64,000 nt of DNA. Source: Pseudomonas multiresinivorans. Lineage in GTDB: Bacteria; Pseudomonadota; Gammaproteobacteria; Pseudomonadales; Pseudomonadaceae. The stretch is from positions 992,001 through 1,056,000 of the forward strand of contig NZ_CP048833.1 in assembly GCF_012971725.1 (NCBI RefSeq). The letters are read 5' to 3'. The translations under genes were made by a program, and so were the position numbers. The notes below the pieces were generated by a model, which was not told the DNA's origin, made no database searches, and saw only the letters and a list, made by a program, of their open reading frames with translations. This document shows, piece by piece, positions 1 to 10,014 of this stretch; positions within the stretch are counted from its first letter, which is position 1, and every line of letters starts with the position of its first letter.

Positions 1-363
1 CGTAGCCCGGTGCATATCTACGAGGTGCGCGGCTTCCCCTATGAGCAGTCGGAGCAACCGACCGCGGTGCATGTGGTGGAAGACCTCAAGCACAACCGCA
101 ACCTCTTCGTCCGCGACCTTTCCAGCCTGCAGTACGACGAGCGCAGCGGCCACCTGCTGGCGCTGTCAGACGAGTCCCGGCTGGTGCTGGAGCTGAGCGC
201 CGATGGCGAACCGATCAGTTCGCTGTCGCTGCTGCGCGGCATGAGCGGCTTGCGTCGCAGCGTGCCGCAGGCCGAAGGTATCGCCATGGACGACCAGGGC
301 ACGCTGTACCTGGTGAGCGAGCCCAATCTGTTCTACGTATTCAAGAAGCGCGAGGCGCACTGA
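1..363 (+). CDS. SdiA-regulated-type (YjiK-like) protein, C-terminal part
   Basis: The reading frame is open from the window edge and ends with TGA at 361-363, so only about the last 120 residues are visible. The visible part has the beta-propeller-like repeats of the SdiA-regulated family: 'DLSSLQYDERSGHLLALSDESRLVLEL' type blades (residues split over about 38-65) and a terminal 'EGIAMDDQGTLYLVSEPNLFYVF' blade. Members are exported or membrane-anchored proteins of unknown biochemical role. In P. aeruginosa a gene of this kind lies beside the aaaA aminopeptidase gene, as here; that comes from memory. The gene is convergent with the autotransporter gene 21 bp away. The N-terminus and any signal peptide lie outside the window. 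Confidence 0.7.
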   Translation, partial: RSPVHIYEVRGFPYEQSEQPTAVHVVEDLKHNRNLFVRDLSSLQYDERSGHLLALSDESRLVLELSADGEPISSLSLLRGMSGLRRSVPQAEGIAMDDQGTLYLVSEPNLFYVFKKREAH

Positions 364-384
364 GTGCGCCTCGCTTTCCCGCGA

Positions 385-2328
385 TCAGAACTGCCACTGC
401 ACGCCGAGGGAATAGGACGCCTGGCTGCCCTCACTGTGGGCGAAGCGCGAATTGGCCTCGGCGAACACGCCCAACTGCTCGGTGACTGCCAGCAGGGCAC
501 CGACCTGGGCGCGGCCGAAGTCCTTGTCCACGCCGCCCAGGTCGGCGACGCGGGTGCGGCCATCGCCCAGGGCGGTCAGGGCGATATCGTCCAGGCGACC
601 GTCGGCCAGCTCCTTCACCCAGCGCACGCTGGCGTACGGCTGCACGGCCATGCGGTTACCCAGCGGCAGCTCGCCGCGCAGGCCCCAGCCTAGGCTGGCT
701 TCGACCGAGTCATAGTCCTGCTTCTCGTAACCCAGCGCGGTGCGCAGGTCGTCATCCTCGTTGAAGTCGTCGATCTTGTAGTGCACATAGTCCAGCCCGC
801 CCTGCGGCCCGGTCTTGATGCCGGCGAAGTCGAAGTCGTAGCCGCCGTCGATCCGCGCGCCCCAGAACCAGGCGTTGGTGTCGCCGTCGATGCGCTGGTC
901 GAGCAGCACCGGGCCGTTCTTCGCCTTCAGGTACACCGAGCGCTTGCTGTCGAAGTCCGCGTAGCCGGCGCTCAGCTCGCCGCCCACCCAGGCCGGGCCG
1001 CCGTCGTTGAACAGGCCATAGAGGCCGAGCTGCCAGGTTTCCGCTTCCAGTCGCGCGCTGTGGTCGAGGTTGTCGCGGCTGCGCTGGAAGCTCAGGCTGC
1101 CGCCAACGGTCAGTGCCTCGCTGGCGCGATAATCACCCAGCAGGTTCACCCCGGCGCGGTGTGAGCGCGGGTCGCCGGGCATGTCGAAGCCGCTCTCGGG
1201 GGTGGTTTCACCTTCCACGCCAACGGCGCCGTCGAAGCTGCCGACCGGGCGCGAGCTGCCCAGCAGGCTCAGCCAGCGGCGGTCATGCAGACGGGTCAGG
1301 GCCAGGTGCTGGCGCTGCAGCTGGTCTTCCATCTGCCGCGCCATGGCGCCGCCGGAGGCGGTGGAGGCGAGCAGGTCTGCGTTGGTCAACTCCAGCACCA
1401 GGCGCGTGAGCAGGCGCGAGAAATCACGCAGGCGCTGGTCGATGCGCTCCTGGCCGAAGGCGCCAGTGAGTACCTGCTCGTTGTCCAGCGCGGGGTTGTG
1501 CCAGGTGGCGCCGCCGGGGATGGCGGGGTTGTCGGACTGATCGTAGCCGTCCAGCTCGCCCAGTTCCCAGTTGGTGGCTTCGATGAACAGCACCGGTACG
1601 TTCAGGCCCTCGAAGCTTTCGCCGTCGCTGCAGCAACCGGTGCCCGCGGGGTATTCCTCGTTCAGGCCGGGGTTGGTGAACAGCGGGATCTTCAGTTCCT
1701 GGGCGATACGCAGCAATTGGTCGCGGTAGGCGCCCAGCGCAGGGTTGTCGACGCTGTTGAAGCCGGCGTGGGCGTACATCTTGTCGCCGGTGATCAGGCT
1801 GTCGAGGTTGATCATGCCCAGCAGGTTGCTGCGCTGTTCCTCACTGAGCGAGGCGACGTAGGCGCGCGAGCCGCGCAGGCCTTCTTCCTCGGCGCCGAAG
1901 CCGACCACCTCCAGGCCGTTCTCCAGTTCGATGCCGCCCAGGTTGCGGGCGATCTCCGTCAGTACGGCAGCGCCGGAGCCGTTGTCGTCCAGGCCTTGCA
2001 GGGTGGGGCGGCCGTAGTAGGTGTCGTAGTGGGCGCCCAGCACCACGTACTGGCCGCTGCTGCCCGCGGCACTGGCGATGACGTTCTGCGAGCTGCGGTT
2101 GCCGGCCCAGGTGAAGTCCTGGATCTGCGTCTGGTAGCCGAAGCCCAGGCGCGACTGCATGAGCGCGGTGGCGCCGGCGAAACTGGCGGTGCCACGGTAA
2201 CGGCCGGGGTAATCGTTGATCAGGGTGTCGAGGGTGTCCTCGGCGTAATCCCCGTATTCGTAGGCGCTGGCGTCGATCGAAAACGCGGCGCATCCCAGGC
2301 TGACCGCAACGGCTAAGGGTTTGAACAC
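385..2328 (-). CDS. aaaA: M28 aminopeptidase autotransporter (AaaA-like)
   Basis: This 647-residue outer-membrane protein joins a zinc aminopeptidase to a type V secretion barrel. A signal peptide (about residues 1-22, ending ASA) precedes an M28 domain. That domain shows the metal and catalytic signatures HYDTYYG, GLDDNGSGAA, GAEEEGLRGSRAYV and NLDSL (about residues 95-180). From about residue 375 the sequence becomes alternating beta-strands and ends in QWQF, the aromatic terminus typical of autotransporter barrels. P. aeruginosa AaaA is a surface aminopeptidase that removes N-terminal arginine and has the same architecture and length. The start is GTG, chosen because AGAGGAAA lies just upstream and the signal peptide begins there. 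It is probably monocistronic. Arginine specificity is inferred from the family, not visible in the sequence. Confidence 0.88.
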   Translation of the reverse strand: MFKPLAVAVSLGCAAFSIDASAYEYGDYAEDTLDTLINDYPGRYRGTASFAGATALMQSRLGFGYQTQIQDFTWAGNRSSQNVIASAAGSSGQYVVLGAHYDTYYGRPTLQGLDDNGSGAAVLTEIARNLGGIELENGLEVVGFGAEEEGLRGSRAYVASLSEEQRSNLLGMINLDSLITGDKMYAHAGFNSVDNPALGAYRDQLLRIAQELKIPLFTNPGLNEEYPAGTGCCSDGESFEGLNVPVLFIEATNWELGELDGYDQSDNPAIPGGATWHNPALDNEQVLTGAFGQERIDQRLRDFSRLLTRLVLELTNADLLASTASGGAMARQMEDQLQRQHLALTRLHDRRWLSLLGSSRPVGSFDGAVGVEGETTPESGFDMPGDPRSHRAGVNLLGDYRASEALTVGGSLSFQRSRDNLDHSARLEAETWQLGLYGLFNDGGPAWVGGELSAGYADFDSKRSVYLKAKNGPVLLDQRIDGDTNAWFWGARIDGGYDFDFAGIKTGPQGGLDYVHYKIDDFNEDDDLRTALGYEKQDYDSVEASLGWGLRGELPLGNRMAVQPYASVRWVKELADGRLDDIALTALGDGRTRVADLGGVDKDFGRAQVGALLAVTEQLGVFAEANSRFAHSEGSQASYSLGVQWQF

Positions 2329-2541
2329 GGCACTTTCCTCTGTGTCGATTGGAATCGCATCGGTCTTCGATGCGTGCGCCGGAGGAAAGCAGGATGCAGG
2401 CCGGTTCGCCGGAGATGGGCGGAATTTGACGCGTCAGTGACCGAGGGTGTCGCGCCACTGTAACAATGTTGATACACGGCCGGCGACTGTGCCGGCCGTG
2501 CAAGGCAGCTGTGTGAGGACGCTCACCGAAACGGTGCGCGA

Positions 2542-2874
2542 TCAGGTGTCGTCACTGATCGGCGCATCCCCGGCGTAACGCTTGACCGCCGCTACGCCGG
2601 CATCGGCGGTGGCCTTGCTGGCGTACATCTGGCTCTGTCCGACGACCTGGCCGTTGGTGGCCTTGAGTACGAAGTGATGCTTGCCGTTGGCGGCGACCTT
2701 GACCTCGAAGGCGCCTTCGCGCTGGGAGTTCTTGCGCACCGACTCGATGCCGTCGATGGCCGAGGTCTTGGCCTTGTAAAGCTCGCTGGTCAGGACAATC
2801 TCGCCATTGCTGGCGTGCAGGTTGAAGTGGAACTGGCCATCACTGGCCTTCTTCAGATGGTATTTGGCGGCCAT
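2542..2874 (-). CDS. YegP-family (DUF1508) duplicated-domain protein
   Basis: This is a 110-residue protein made of two tandem copies of the DUF1508/YegP module. Copy 1 is about residues 1-50 (KASDGQFHFNLHASNGEIVL) and copy 2 about 52-100 (AANGKHHFVLKATNGQVVG). Each copy carries the 'F.L.A.NG..V..S..Y' pattern and a following helix. The two-module form is usual for the family, whose members are small cytosolic proteins of unknown function. It lies between the autotransporter and rpiA on the same strand, with 91 bp to rpiA. No signal peptide or membrane segment is present. The assignment to the family is firm; a function cannot be given. Confidence 0.85.
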   Translation of the reverse strand: MAAKYHLKKASDGQFHFNLHASNGEIVLTSELYKAKTSAIDGIESVRKNSQREGAFEVKVAANGKHHFVLKATNGQVVGQSQMYASKATADAGVAAVKRYAGDAPISDDT

Positions 2875-2965
2875 GCTGCATCTCCGTTGGGGCTTGAGGT
2901 CATCCCAGCGTAGACGGCAGCAGAGGCTCTGGAAGGCGCCACCCGGCGGATGGCGCCCGAGGGGG

Positions 2966-3637
2966 TCAAACCTTGAGGGTCTTCACGCCTTCGGTGGTGC
3001 CCAGCAGCAGCAGGTCGGCCGGGCGGGCGGCGAACAGGCCGTTGGTGACCACGCCGACGATGTTGTTGATCGCCTCTTCCAGCTGTACCGGGCTGTCGAT
3101 GCGCAGGTTGTGCACGTCGAGGATGATGTTGCCGTTGTCGGTCAGCACGCCCTCGCGGTACACCGGGTCGCCGCCCAGCTTCACCAGTTGGCGGGCGACG
3201 TGGCTGCGGGCCATGGGGATGACTTCCACCGGCAGCGGGAACTCGCCGAGGATCGGCACCAGCTTGCTGCCGTCGGCGATGCAGATGAACTTCCGGGCCA
3301 CTGCAGCGACGATCTTCTCGCGGGTCAGTGCGGCGCCGCCGCCCTTGATCAGTTCCAGGCGCTCGTTGGTCTCGTCGGCGCCGTCCACGTAGAACTCCAG
3401 CTCGCTGACCGTGTTCAGGTCGTAGACCGGGATGCCGTGGCCCTTCAGGCGCTGGGCGGTGGCTTCGGAGCTGGCCACGGCGCCGTCGAACTCGGCCTTG
3501 TGCCGGGCCAGCAGGTCGATGAAGAAGTTGGCGGTGGAGCCGGTGCCCACGCCGACGATGCTCTTGCTGTCGAGGTGCGGAAGGATGTGGTCGACGGCGG
3601 CCTGGGCGACTGCCTGCTTGAGCTGATCCTGGTTCAT
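2966..3637 (-). CDS. rpiA: Ribose-5-phosphate isomerase A
   Basis: This 223-residue enzyme interconverts ribose 5-phosphate and ribulose 5-phosphate in the non-oxidative pentose phosphate pathway. The N-terminal phosphate-binding loop [13 protein letters not shown] (about residues 28-40), the active-site block YVDGADE (about 82-88) and [12 protein letters not shown] (about 97-108) are all present and diagnostic of RpiA. The start was set at MNQDQLK because the frame stays open far upstream antisense to ilvA. This start gives the normal family length, and all conserved sequence lies downstream of it. It is transcribed divergently from ilvA across a 213-bp intergenic region, the arrangement remembered for P. 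aeruginosa. Confidence 0.97.
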   Translation of the reverse strand: MNQDQLKQAVAQAAVDHILPHLDSKSIVGVGTGSTANFFIDLLARHKAEFDGAVASSEATAQRLKGHGIPVYDLNTVSELEFYVDGADETNERLELIKGGGAALTREKIVAAVARKFICIADGSKLVPILGEFPLPVEVIPMARSHVARQLVKLGGDPVYREGVLTDNGNIILDVHNLRIDSPVQLEEAINNIVGVVTNGLFAARPADLLLLGTTEGVKTLKV

Positions 3638-3850
3638 GGCGAAGGGTCTTCTACTTGGGCGGCGTGGGCCTGGAGGCCGGCGCCTGGGGTGAGTATCGAG
3701 AGGACGGATTATAGCGGGGGGAGCCGCGCCGGTGTTGCGCCGTCGGGCAACTGTTATGGTGATCTGCGCGCGGATTGTTCGGTGGCCCGTCCGGCGCCGG
3801 CTGGAGTAGACTCGCAACTCCTCGAAAAAGCCGCCGATGTAGCCCTTCCG
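3638..3850. promoter_or_regulatory. rpiA / ilvA divergent promoter region
   Basis: These 213 bp separate two divergent genes and must hold both promoters. A perfect minus-strand -10 (TATAAT read from 3713 to 3708) lies 71 bp upstream of the rpiA start, without a convincing -35. No clear promoter was found for ilvA, and no short leader frame rich in branched-chain codons was seen before it. Confidence 0.4.
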
Positions 3851-5365
<1,515 letters not shown>

Positions 5366-5433
5366 GGTCAGGCAGAGGCGGCGCGACTGCTGCTAGGCTT
5401 GTCGGAAAGCCGCATCGATCACAGGGACTTGAA

Positions 5434-5901
5434 ATGGAAAGCCTGCAGACCTTCCGCATCCTCCACGGCATCGCCGCGGTGCTGCCGTTCCTGGCCATCA
5501 TCGGCCTCGCCTGGTATGGCTGGCGCAGCTGGCGGAGCGGCGACGCCGGGCTGATCGCCAAGGCGCTGCAGCGCATCGGCCTGATCGGCTGGGTGCTGGT
5601 CGCCGGCAGCGTCGCCAGCCTGCCGGTCACCGGTTATCGCATGGTGCAGACCGTCGGCTGGCCGCTGGGGCAGACCTGGCTGCTGGGCAGTGCCTGCCTG
5701 CTGATCATCGCCACGATCTTCTGGCTGCTGTTCACCACCCGCCTGTGGCGCATCCGCGACCTGGCGCTGGCGGCGCAGACCGGTGGCGAGCCGATCTCCG
5801 CGGGTGCCGCACGGCAGTGGAAGTTCGGCCTGGCCTTCTTCGCGCTGGCGCTGTTGTGCGTGATCGCCATTCTGGTGCTGATGATCAGCAAGCCGGTGTG
5901 A
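5434..5901 (+). CDS. DUF2269-type four-helix membrane protein (copy 1)
   Basis: This is a 155-residue integral membrane protein with four predicted hydrophobic helices (about residues 8-27, 46-66, 78-101 and 130-152). The loops are rich in Arg/Trp, such as WYGWRSWRSG and TTRLWRIRDLA. It matches the DUF2269 pattern, a small inner-membrane family of unknown function. It is followed after 10 bp by a second gene of exactly the same length and layout, so the two are a tandem duplication and probably form one operon. No histidine ligands or transport motif are conserved well enough to propose a function. Confidence 0.75.
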   Translation: MESLQTFRILHGIAAVLPFLAIIGLAWYGWRSWRSGDAGLIAKALQRIGLIGWVLVAGSVASLPVTGYRMVQTVGWPLGQTWLLGSACLLIIATIFWLLFTTRLWRIRDLALAAQTGGEPISAGAARQWKFGLAFFALALLCVIAILVLMISKPV

Positions 5902-5911
5902 TGCCCGCCGC

Positions 5912-6379
5912 GTGAATCTCTACCTGCTGCTCAAGACCCTGCACATCCTGTCCTCCACATTGCTGTTCGGCACCGGGCTGGGCTCGGCCTACTACAGCTG
6001 GCGCGCGTGGCGCAGCGGCAATCTGGAAGCGATCCGCATCACCTTCCGCCATCTGGTCACGGCGGATTGGCTGTTCATCGCCACCACGGCGGTCTTCCAG
6101 CCGCTGAGCGGCATCGCCATGGCGCATATGGCCGGCTGGCCGCTGGATTCGGGCTGGCTGCTTTGGAGCCTGGGGCTGTACGTGTTTGCCGGCGCCTGCT
6201 GGCTGCCGGTGGTCTGGCTGCAGATCCGCGTACGCGACATGGCCGAAGCGGCACACCGGGAAGGCACGGCGCTGCCGCCGCAAGCCTTCCTCTATATGCG
6301 CTGGTGGTTCGCCCTGGGTTGGCCGGCGTTCCTGGCCTTCCTGGCGATCTTCCACCTGATGGTCAACAAGGGCTTCTGA
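5912..6379 (+). CDS. DUF2269-type four-helix membrane protein (copy 2)
   Basis: This 155-residue inner-membrane protein is paralogous to the preceding gene. It shares equal length, four hydrophobic helices, a matching [11 protein letters not shown] loop after helix 1 and a conserved GWPL turn before helix 3. The GTG start was chosen because the nearby ATG at 5901 runs into a stop after four codons and GTG gives a membrane-helix start. No strong Shine-Dalgarno is seen, so translation is probably coupled to copy 1. The sequence resembles the DUF2269 group, in which histidines in helix 1 ([14 protein letters not shown]) could be functional. It is convergent with the HAD phosphatase 4 bp downstream. 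Confidence 0.75.
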   Translation: MNLYLLLKTLHILSSTLLFGTGLGSAYYSWRAWRSGNLEAIRITFRHLVTADWLFIATTAVFQPLSGIAMAHMAGWPLDSGWLLWSLGLYVFAGACWLPVVWLQIRVRDMAEAAHREGTALPPQAFLYMRWWFALGWPAFLAFLAIFHLMVNKGF

Positions 6380-6383
6380 CGGC

Positions 6384-7040
6384 TCAGCCGCGCAGGCTGA
6401 TCACCGGCCAGCCGCGCTCGATGGCGGTGGCGCGCAGGGTGTCGTCCGGGTCGACGGCCACCGGGTTGGCGACCTGCTCGAGCAGCGGCAGGTCGTTGCG
6501 CGAGTCGCTGTAGAAGTACGCGTCGTGCAGTGTCAGGCCGGATTCCTCGAGCCAGCTGTTCAGGCGTGTCACCTTGCCGCCCTGGAAGCAGGGCACCCCG
6601 CAGGTCTGGCCGGTATAACGGCCGTCCTGCATCTCGCACTCGGTGGCGATCAGGGTTTCCACGCCCAGGCGCTCGGCGATGGGCGCGGTGATGAAACGAT
6701 TGGTAGCGGTGATGATCACCAGCTTGTCGCCGGCAGCGCGGTGCTCGGCCAGCAGCGCTTCGCCCTTGGCCAGGACGATGGGCTCGATCACCTCTTCCAT
6801 GAACTGGCGATGCCAGACGGCCAGCTGCGCCAGGTCGGTGCGGCCGAGAATGGCCTGGGTGAACGCCTGGTAGGCGAACACGTCGAGGGTGCCGGCGACG
6901 TAGTCGGCATAGAAGGCGTCGTTGCGCGCCTGGTACTCGCCAGCGTCCACCAGCCCGCGCTGGCAAAGCCATTCGCCCCAGCTGTGGTCGCTGTCGCCGG
7001 CCAGGAGGGTGTTGTCGAGATCGAAGAGAGCCAGTCGCAC
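6384..7040 (-). CDS. HAD-superfamily (subfamily IB) phosphatase
   Basis: This 218-residue cytosolic hydrolase has all the HAD motifs. Motif I is FDLDNTLL with Asp7 as nucleophile and Asp9 as acid/base. Motif II is the Thr of ITATNRF. The conserved Lys lies in GGKVTRL, and motif III/IV is [13 protein letters not shown]. The helical C1 cap between motifs I and II places it in the SerB-like IB group. The substrate is not evident; phosphoserine, histidinol phosphate or phospholipid head-group phosphatases all fall here. The start codon is GTG, directly before RLALFDLDN, leaving no room for a signal peptide. It is divergent from rppH. Confidence 0.85.
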   Translation of the reverse strand: MRLALFDLDNTLLAGDSDHSWGEWLCQRGLVDAGEYQARNDAFYADYVAGTLDVFAYQAFTQAILGRTDLAQLAVWHRQFMEEVIEPIVLAKGEALLAEHRAAGDKLVIITATNRFITAPIAERLGVETLIATECEMQDGRYTGQTCGVPCFQGGKVTRLNSWLEESGLTLHDAYFYSDSRNDLPLLEQVANPVAVDPDDTLRATAIERGWPVISLRG

Positions 7041-7056
7041 GTTGGATTACCGTCAG

Positions 7057-7155
7057 TTGCCAATACCGAAAAGTCGCCTAGAGTAACGGCTTTTGCCCAC
7101 CCGGCACAGGACGCCGCAGCCCGCGTTGCCGCTGTCACAAGCTTTGTGGAACAAT
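7057..7155 (+). promoter_or_regulatory. Candidate promoters for rppH-ptsP
   Basis: Two sigma70-like pairs can be read in the divergent spacer. One is TTGCCA (7057-7062) with a 16-bp spacer to TAGAGT (7079-7084). The other is TTGCCG (7126-7131) with an 18-bp spacer to AACAAT (7150-7155). Both are imperfect and were chosen by eye. Confidence 0.3.
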
Positions 7156-7187
7156 GCGGGCACACGCGATTTCGAGGATGTACCGCC

Positions 7188-7667
7188 GTGATCGATCCCG
7201 ATGGTTTTCGCCCCAATGTCGGCATCATCCTATGCAACGATGTCGGACAGGTCCTGTGGGCACGGCGCATCAACCAGGAAGCCTGGCAATTTCCCCAGGG
7301 TGGCATCAACGCCCGCGAAACCCCTGAGGAAGCGCTGTACCGCGAACTGAACGAAGAAGTCGGCCTGGAAGAGCAGGACGTCAAGATCCTCGCCTGTACT
7401 CGGGGCTGGCTGCGTTACCGCCTGCCGCAACGCCTGGTGCGTACCAACAGCCAGCCGCTGTGCATCGGGCAGAAACAGAAGTGGTTCCTGCTGCGCCTGA
7501 CCGGCGAGGAAAGCCGGGTGCGCATGGATGTCACCGGCAAGCCCGAATTCGACGGCTGGAAATGGGTGAGCTACTGGTACCCGCTGGGCCAGGTCGTGAC
7601 CTTCAAGCGCGAGGTCTACCGCCGGGCTCTGAAGGAATTGGCACCGCGCCTGCTGGCGCGCGACTAG
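7188..7667 (+). CDS. rppH: RNA pyrophosphohydrolase
   Basis: This 159-residue Nudix enzyme removes pyrophosphate from the 5' end of mRNA and so triggers RNase E-dependent decay. The Nudix box is complete ([20 protein letters not shown], about residues 38-57), and WQFPQGG just before it is characteristic of RppH. The start is GTG at 7188, supported by GAGGA nine bases upstream and by the family start [13 protein letters not shown]; longer frames upstream are spurious. It precedes ptsP by 30 bp, a conserved gammaproteobacterial pairing, and is probably co-transcribed with it. Confidence 0.96.
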   Translation: MIDPDGFRPNVGIILCNDVGQVLWARRINQEAWQFPQGGINARETPEEALYRELNEEVGLEEQDVKILACTRGWLRYRLPQRLVRTNSQPLCIGQKQKWFLLRLTGEESRVRMDVTGKPEFDGWKWVSYWYPLGQVVTFKREVYRRALKELAPRLLARD

Positions 7668-7697
7668 CACGAAGTTCAAGGAGTTAGACCCCGAGCC

Positions 7698-9977
7698 ATG
7701 CTCAACACGCTGCGTAAGATCGTCCAGGAAGTGAACTCCGCCAAGGACCTCAAGGCGGCGCTGGGCATCATCGTGCTGCGGGTGAAGGAGGCGATGGGCA
7801 CCCAGGTGTGCTCGGTCTACCTGCTGGACCCGGAGAGCAACCGCTTCGTGCTGATGGCCACCGAAGGCCTGAACAAGCGCTCCATCGGCAAGGTCAGCAT
7901 GGCGCCCAACGAGGGCCTGGTCGGCCTGGTCGGCACACGCGAGGAGCCGTTGAACCTCGAGAACGCCTCCGAACACCCCCGTTACCGCTACTTCGCCGAG
8001 ACCGGCGAGGAACGCTACGCCTCCTTCCTCGGCGCGCCGATCATCCACCACCGCCGGGTGATGGGCGTTCTGGTCGTGCAGCAGAAGGAAAAGCGCCAGT
8101 TCGACGAAGGCGAGGAAGCCTTCCTCGTCACCATGAGTGCACAGCTCGCCGGCGTTATCGCCCACGCCGAGGCCACCGGTTCGATCCGCGGCCTGGGCAA
8201 GATGGGCAAGGGCATCAGCGAAGCCAAGTTCGTCGGCGTTCCCGGCGCCCCCGGCGTGGCCGTGGGCAAGGCCGTGGTGGTGCTGCCGCCGGCCGACCTG
8301 GAAGTCGTCCCGGACAAACCCATCGACGACGTCGAGGCCGAAATCGAGCGCTTCAAGCAGGCGCTGGAATCGGTCCGCGAAGACATGCGCAACCTCTCCA
8401 GCAAGCTGGCCACCCAGCTGCGCAAGGAGGAGCGCGCGCTGTTCGATGTCTACCTGATGATGCTCGACGACGCCTCCATCGGCCTCGAAGTCAAACGCAT
8501 CATCCGCACCGGTCAATGGGCCCAGGGCGCCCTGCGCCAGGTGGTCATGGAGCACGTGCAGCGCTTCGAGCTGATGGACGACGCCTACCTGCGCGAGCGC
8601 GCCTCCGACGTCAAGGACATCGGCCGGCGCATCCTCGCCTACCTGCAGGAAGAGCGTAAGCAGACGCTGACCTATCCGGACCAGACCATCATCGTCAGCG
8701 AAGAACTGTCGCCGGCGATGCTTGGCGAAGTGCCGGAGGGCAAGCTGGTAGGCCTGATCTCGGTGCTGGGTTCGGGCAACTCCCACGTGGCCATTCTCGC
8801 TCGCGCCATGGGTATTCCCACGGTCATGGGCGCGGTCGACCTGCCGTACTCCAAGGTCGACGGCATCGACCTGATCGTTGACGGCTACCACGGCGAGATC
8901 TACACCAACCCGTCGCCGCAACTGGTCAAGCAGTACGGCGAAGTGGTTGCCGAAGAGAAGGAATTGAGCAAGGGCCTGGCCGCACTGCGCGAGCTGCCCT
9001 GCGAAACGCTGGACGGCCATCGCATGCCGCTGTGGGTCAACACCGGCCTGCTGGCGGACGTGGCGCGCGCCCAGGAACGCGGTGCGGAAGGCGTCGGCCT
9101 TTACCGCACCGAAGTGCCGTTCATGATCAACGACCGCTTCCCCAGCGAGAAGGAGCAGCTCGCCATCTACCGCGAGCAGCTCTCCGCCTTCCATCCGCTG
9201 CCGGTGACCATGCGTACCCTGGACATCGGCGGCGACAAGGCGCTGTCCTACTTCCCGATCAAGGAAGACAACCCCTTCCTCGGTTGGCGCGGTATTCGCG
9301 TCACCCTCGACCACCCGGAAATCTTCCTGGTGCAGACCCGCGCCATGCTCAAGGCCAGTGAAGGCCTGGACAACCTGCGCATCCTGCTGCCGATGATCTC
9401 CGGCACCCATGAGCTGGAAGAGGCGCTGCACCTGATCCACCGCGCCTGGGGCGAAGTGCGCGACGAAGGCGTGGACATTCCCATGCCGCCGATCGGCATG
9501 ATGATTGAGATTCCAGCGGCGGTTTACCAGATACGTGAGCTGGCGCGTCAGGTGGACTTCGTATCGGTCGGTTCCAACGACCTGACGCAGTACCTGCTGG
9601 CGGTCGACCGCAACAACCCACGGGTCGCCGATCTTTACGATTACCTGCACCCGGCCGTGCTGCAAGCACTGCGGATCGTGGTCAATGGCGCGCATGACGA
9701 AGGCAAGCCGGTGAGCATCTGCGGCGAAATGGCCGGCGATCCGGCGGCTGCCGTACTGCTGATGGCTATGGGCTTCGATTCCCTGTCGATGAACGCCACC
9801 AACCTGCCCAAGGTGAAATGGCTGCTGCGCCAGATGACCCTGTCCAAGGCCCGTGAGCTGCTCGGCCAACTGATGACCTTCGACAACCCGCAGGTCATCC
9901 ACAGCTCGCTGCACCTGGCCCTGCGCAATCTCGGCCTGGGCCGCGTGATCAACCCGGCGGCGACCATCCAGGCCTGA
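7698..9977 (+). CDS. ptsP: PEP-protein phosphotransferase, nitrogen PTS enzyme I
   Basis: This 759-residue cytosolic enzyme INtr starts the nitrogen phosphotransferase cascade by passing phosphate from PEP to NPr. Residues about 1-160 are a GAF sensor domain (TQVCSVYLLDPESNRFVLMA). Residues about 175-400 hold the PEP-utiliser N-terminal and swivelling domains, with the phospho-histidine in GSGNSHVAILAR (His363). The C-terminal PEP-binding barrel contains GVGLYRTEVPFM, MRTLDIGGDKAL and the metal and catalytic loop VSICGEMAGDP. The length matches Pseudomonas PtsP. It follows rppH closely, and a strong hairpin lies just after the stop codon. Confidence 0.97.
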   Translation: MLNTLRKIVQEVNSAKDLKAALGIIVLRVKEAMGTQVCSVYLLDPESNRFVLMATEGLNKRSIGKVSMAPNEGLVGLVGTREEPLNLENASEHPRYRYFAETGEERYASFLGAPIIHHRRVMGVLVVQQKEKRQFDEGEEAFLVTMSAQLAGVIAHAEATGSIRGLGKMGKGISEAKFVGVPGAPGVAVGKAVVVLPPADLEVVPDKPIDDVEAEIERFKQALESVREDMRNLSSKLATQLRKEERALFDVYLMMLDDASIGLEVKRIIRTGQWAQGALRQVVMEHVQRFELMDDAYLRERASDVKDIGRRILAYLQEERKQTLTYPDQTIIVSEELSPAMLGEVPEGKLVGLISVLGSGNSHVAILARAMGIPTVMGAVDLPYSKVDGIDLIVDGYHGEIYTNPSPQLVKQYGEVVAEEKELSKGLAALRELPCETLDGHRMPLWVNTGLLADVARAQERGAEGVGLYRTEVPFMINDRFPSEKEQLAIYREQLSAFHPLPVTMRTLDIGGDKALSYFPIKEDNPFLGWRGIRVTLDHPEIFLVQTRAMLKASEGLDNLRILLPMISGTHELEEALHLIHRAWGEVRDEGVDIPMPPIGMMIEIPAAVYQIRELARQVDFVSVGSNDLTQYLLAVDRNNPRVADLYDYLHPAVLQALRIVVNGAHDEGKPVSICGEMAGDPAAAVLLMAMGFDSLSMNATNLPKVKWLLRQMTLSKARELLGQLMTFDNPQVIHSSLHLALRNLGLGRVINPAATIQA

Positions 9978-9990
9978 CGCCGGGCCTTCG

Positions 9991-10014
9991 GCCGCACGCC
10001 GTTCGGTGTGCGGC
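9991..10014. terminator. Hairpin between convergent ptsP and NRDE gene
   Basis: GCCGCACGCC pairs with GGTGTGCGGC around a four-base loop, nine Watson-Crick pairs plus one G-U. It reaches into the stop codon of the NRDE gene. There is no clean U-tract on either strand, so it may act as a bidirectional 3'-end stabiliser rather than an intrinsic terminator. Confidence 0.5.

Noticed and set aside
7230..9914. 894-codon open frame on the minus strand
   Set aside because: It is antisense to ptsP, whose domains are all intact. It has a low-complexity His/Gln/Val/Ala composition typical of GC-skew shadow frames.
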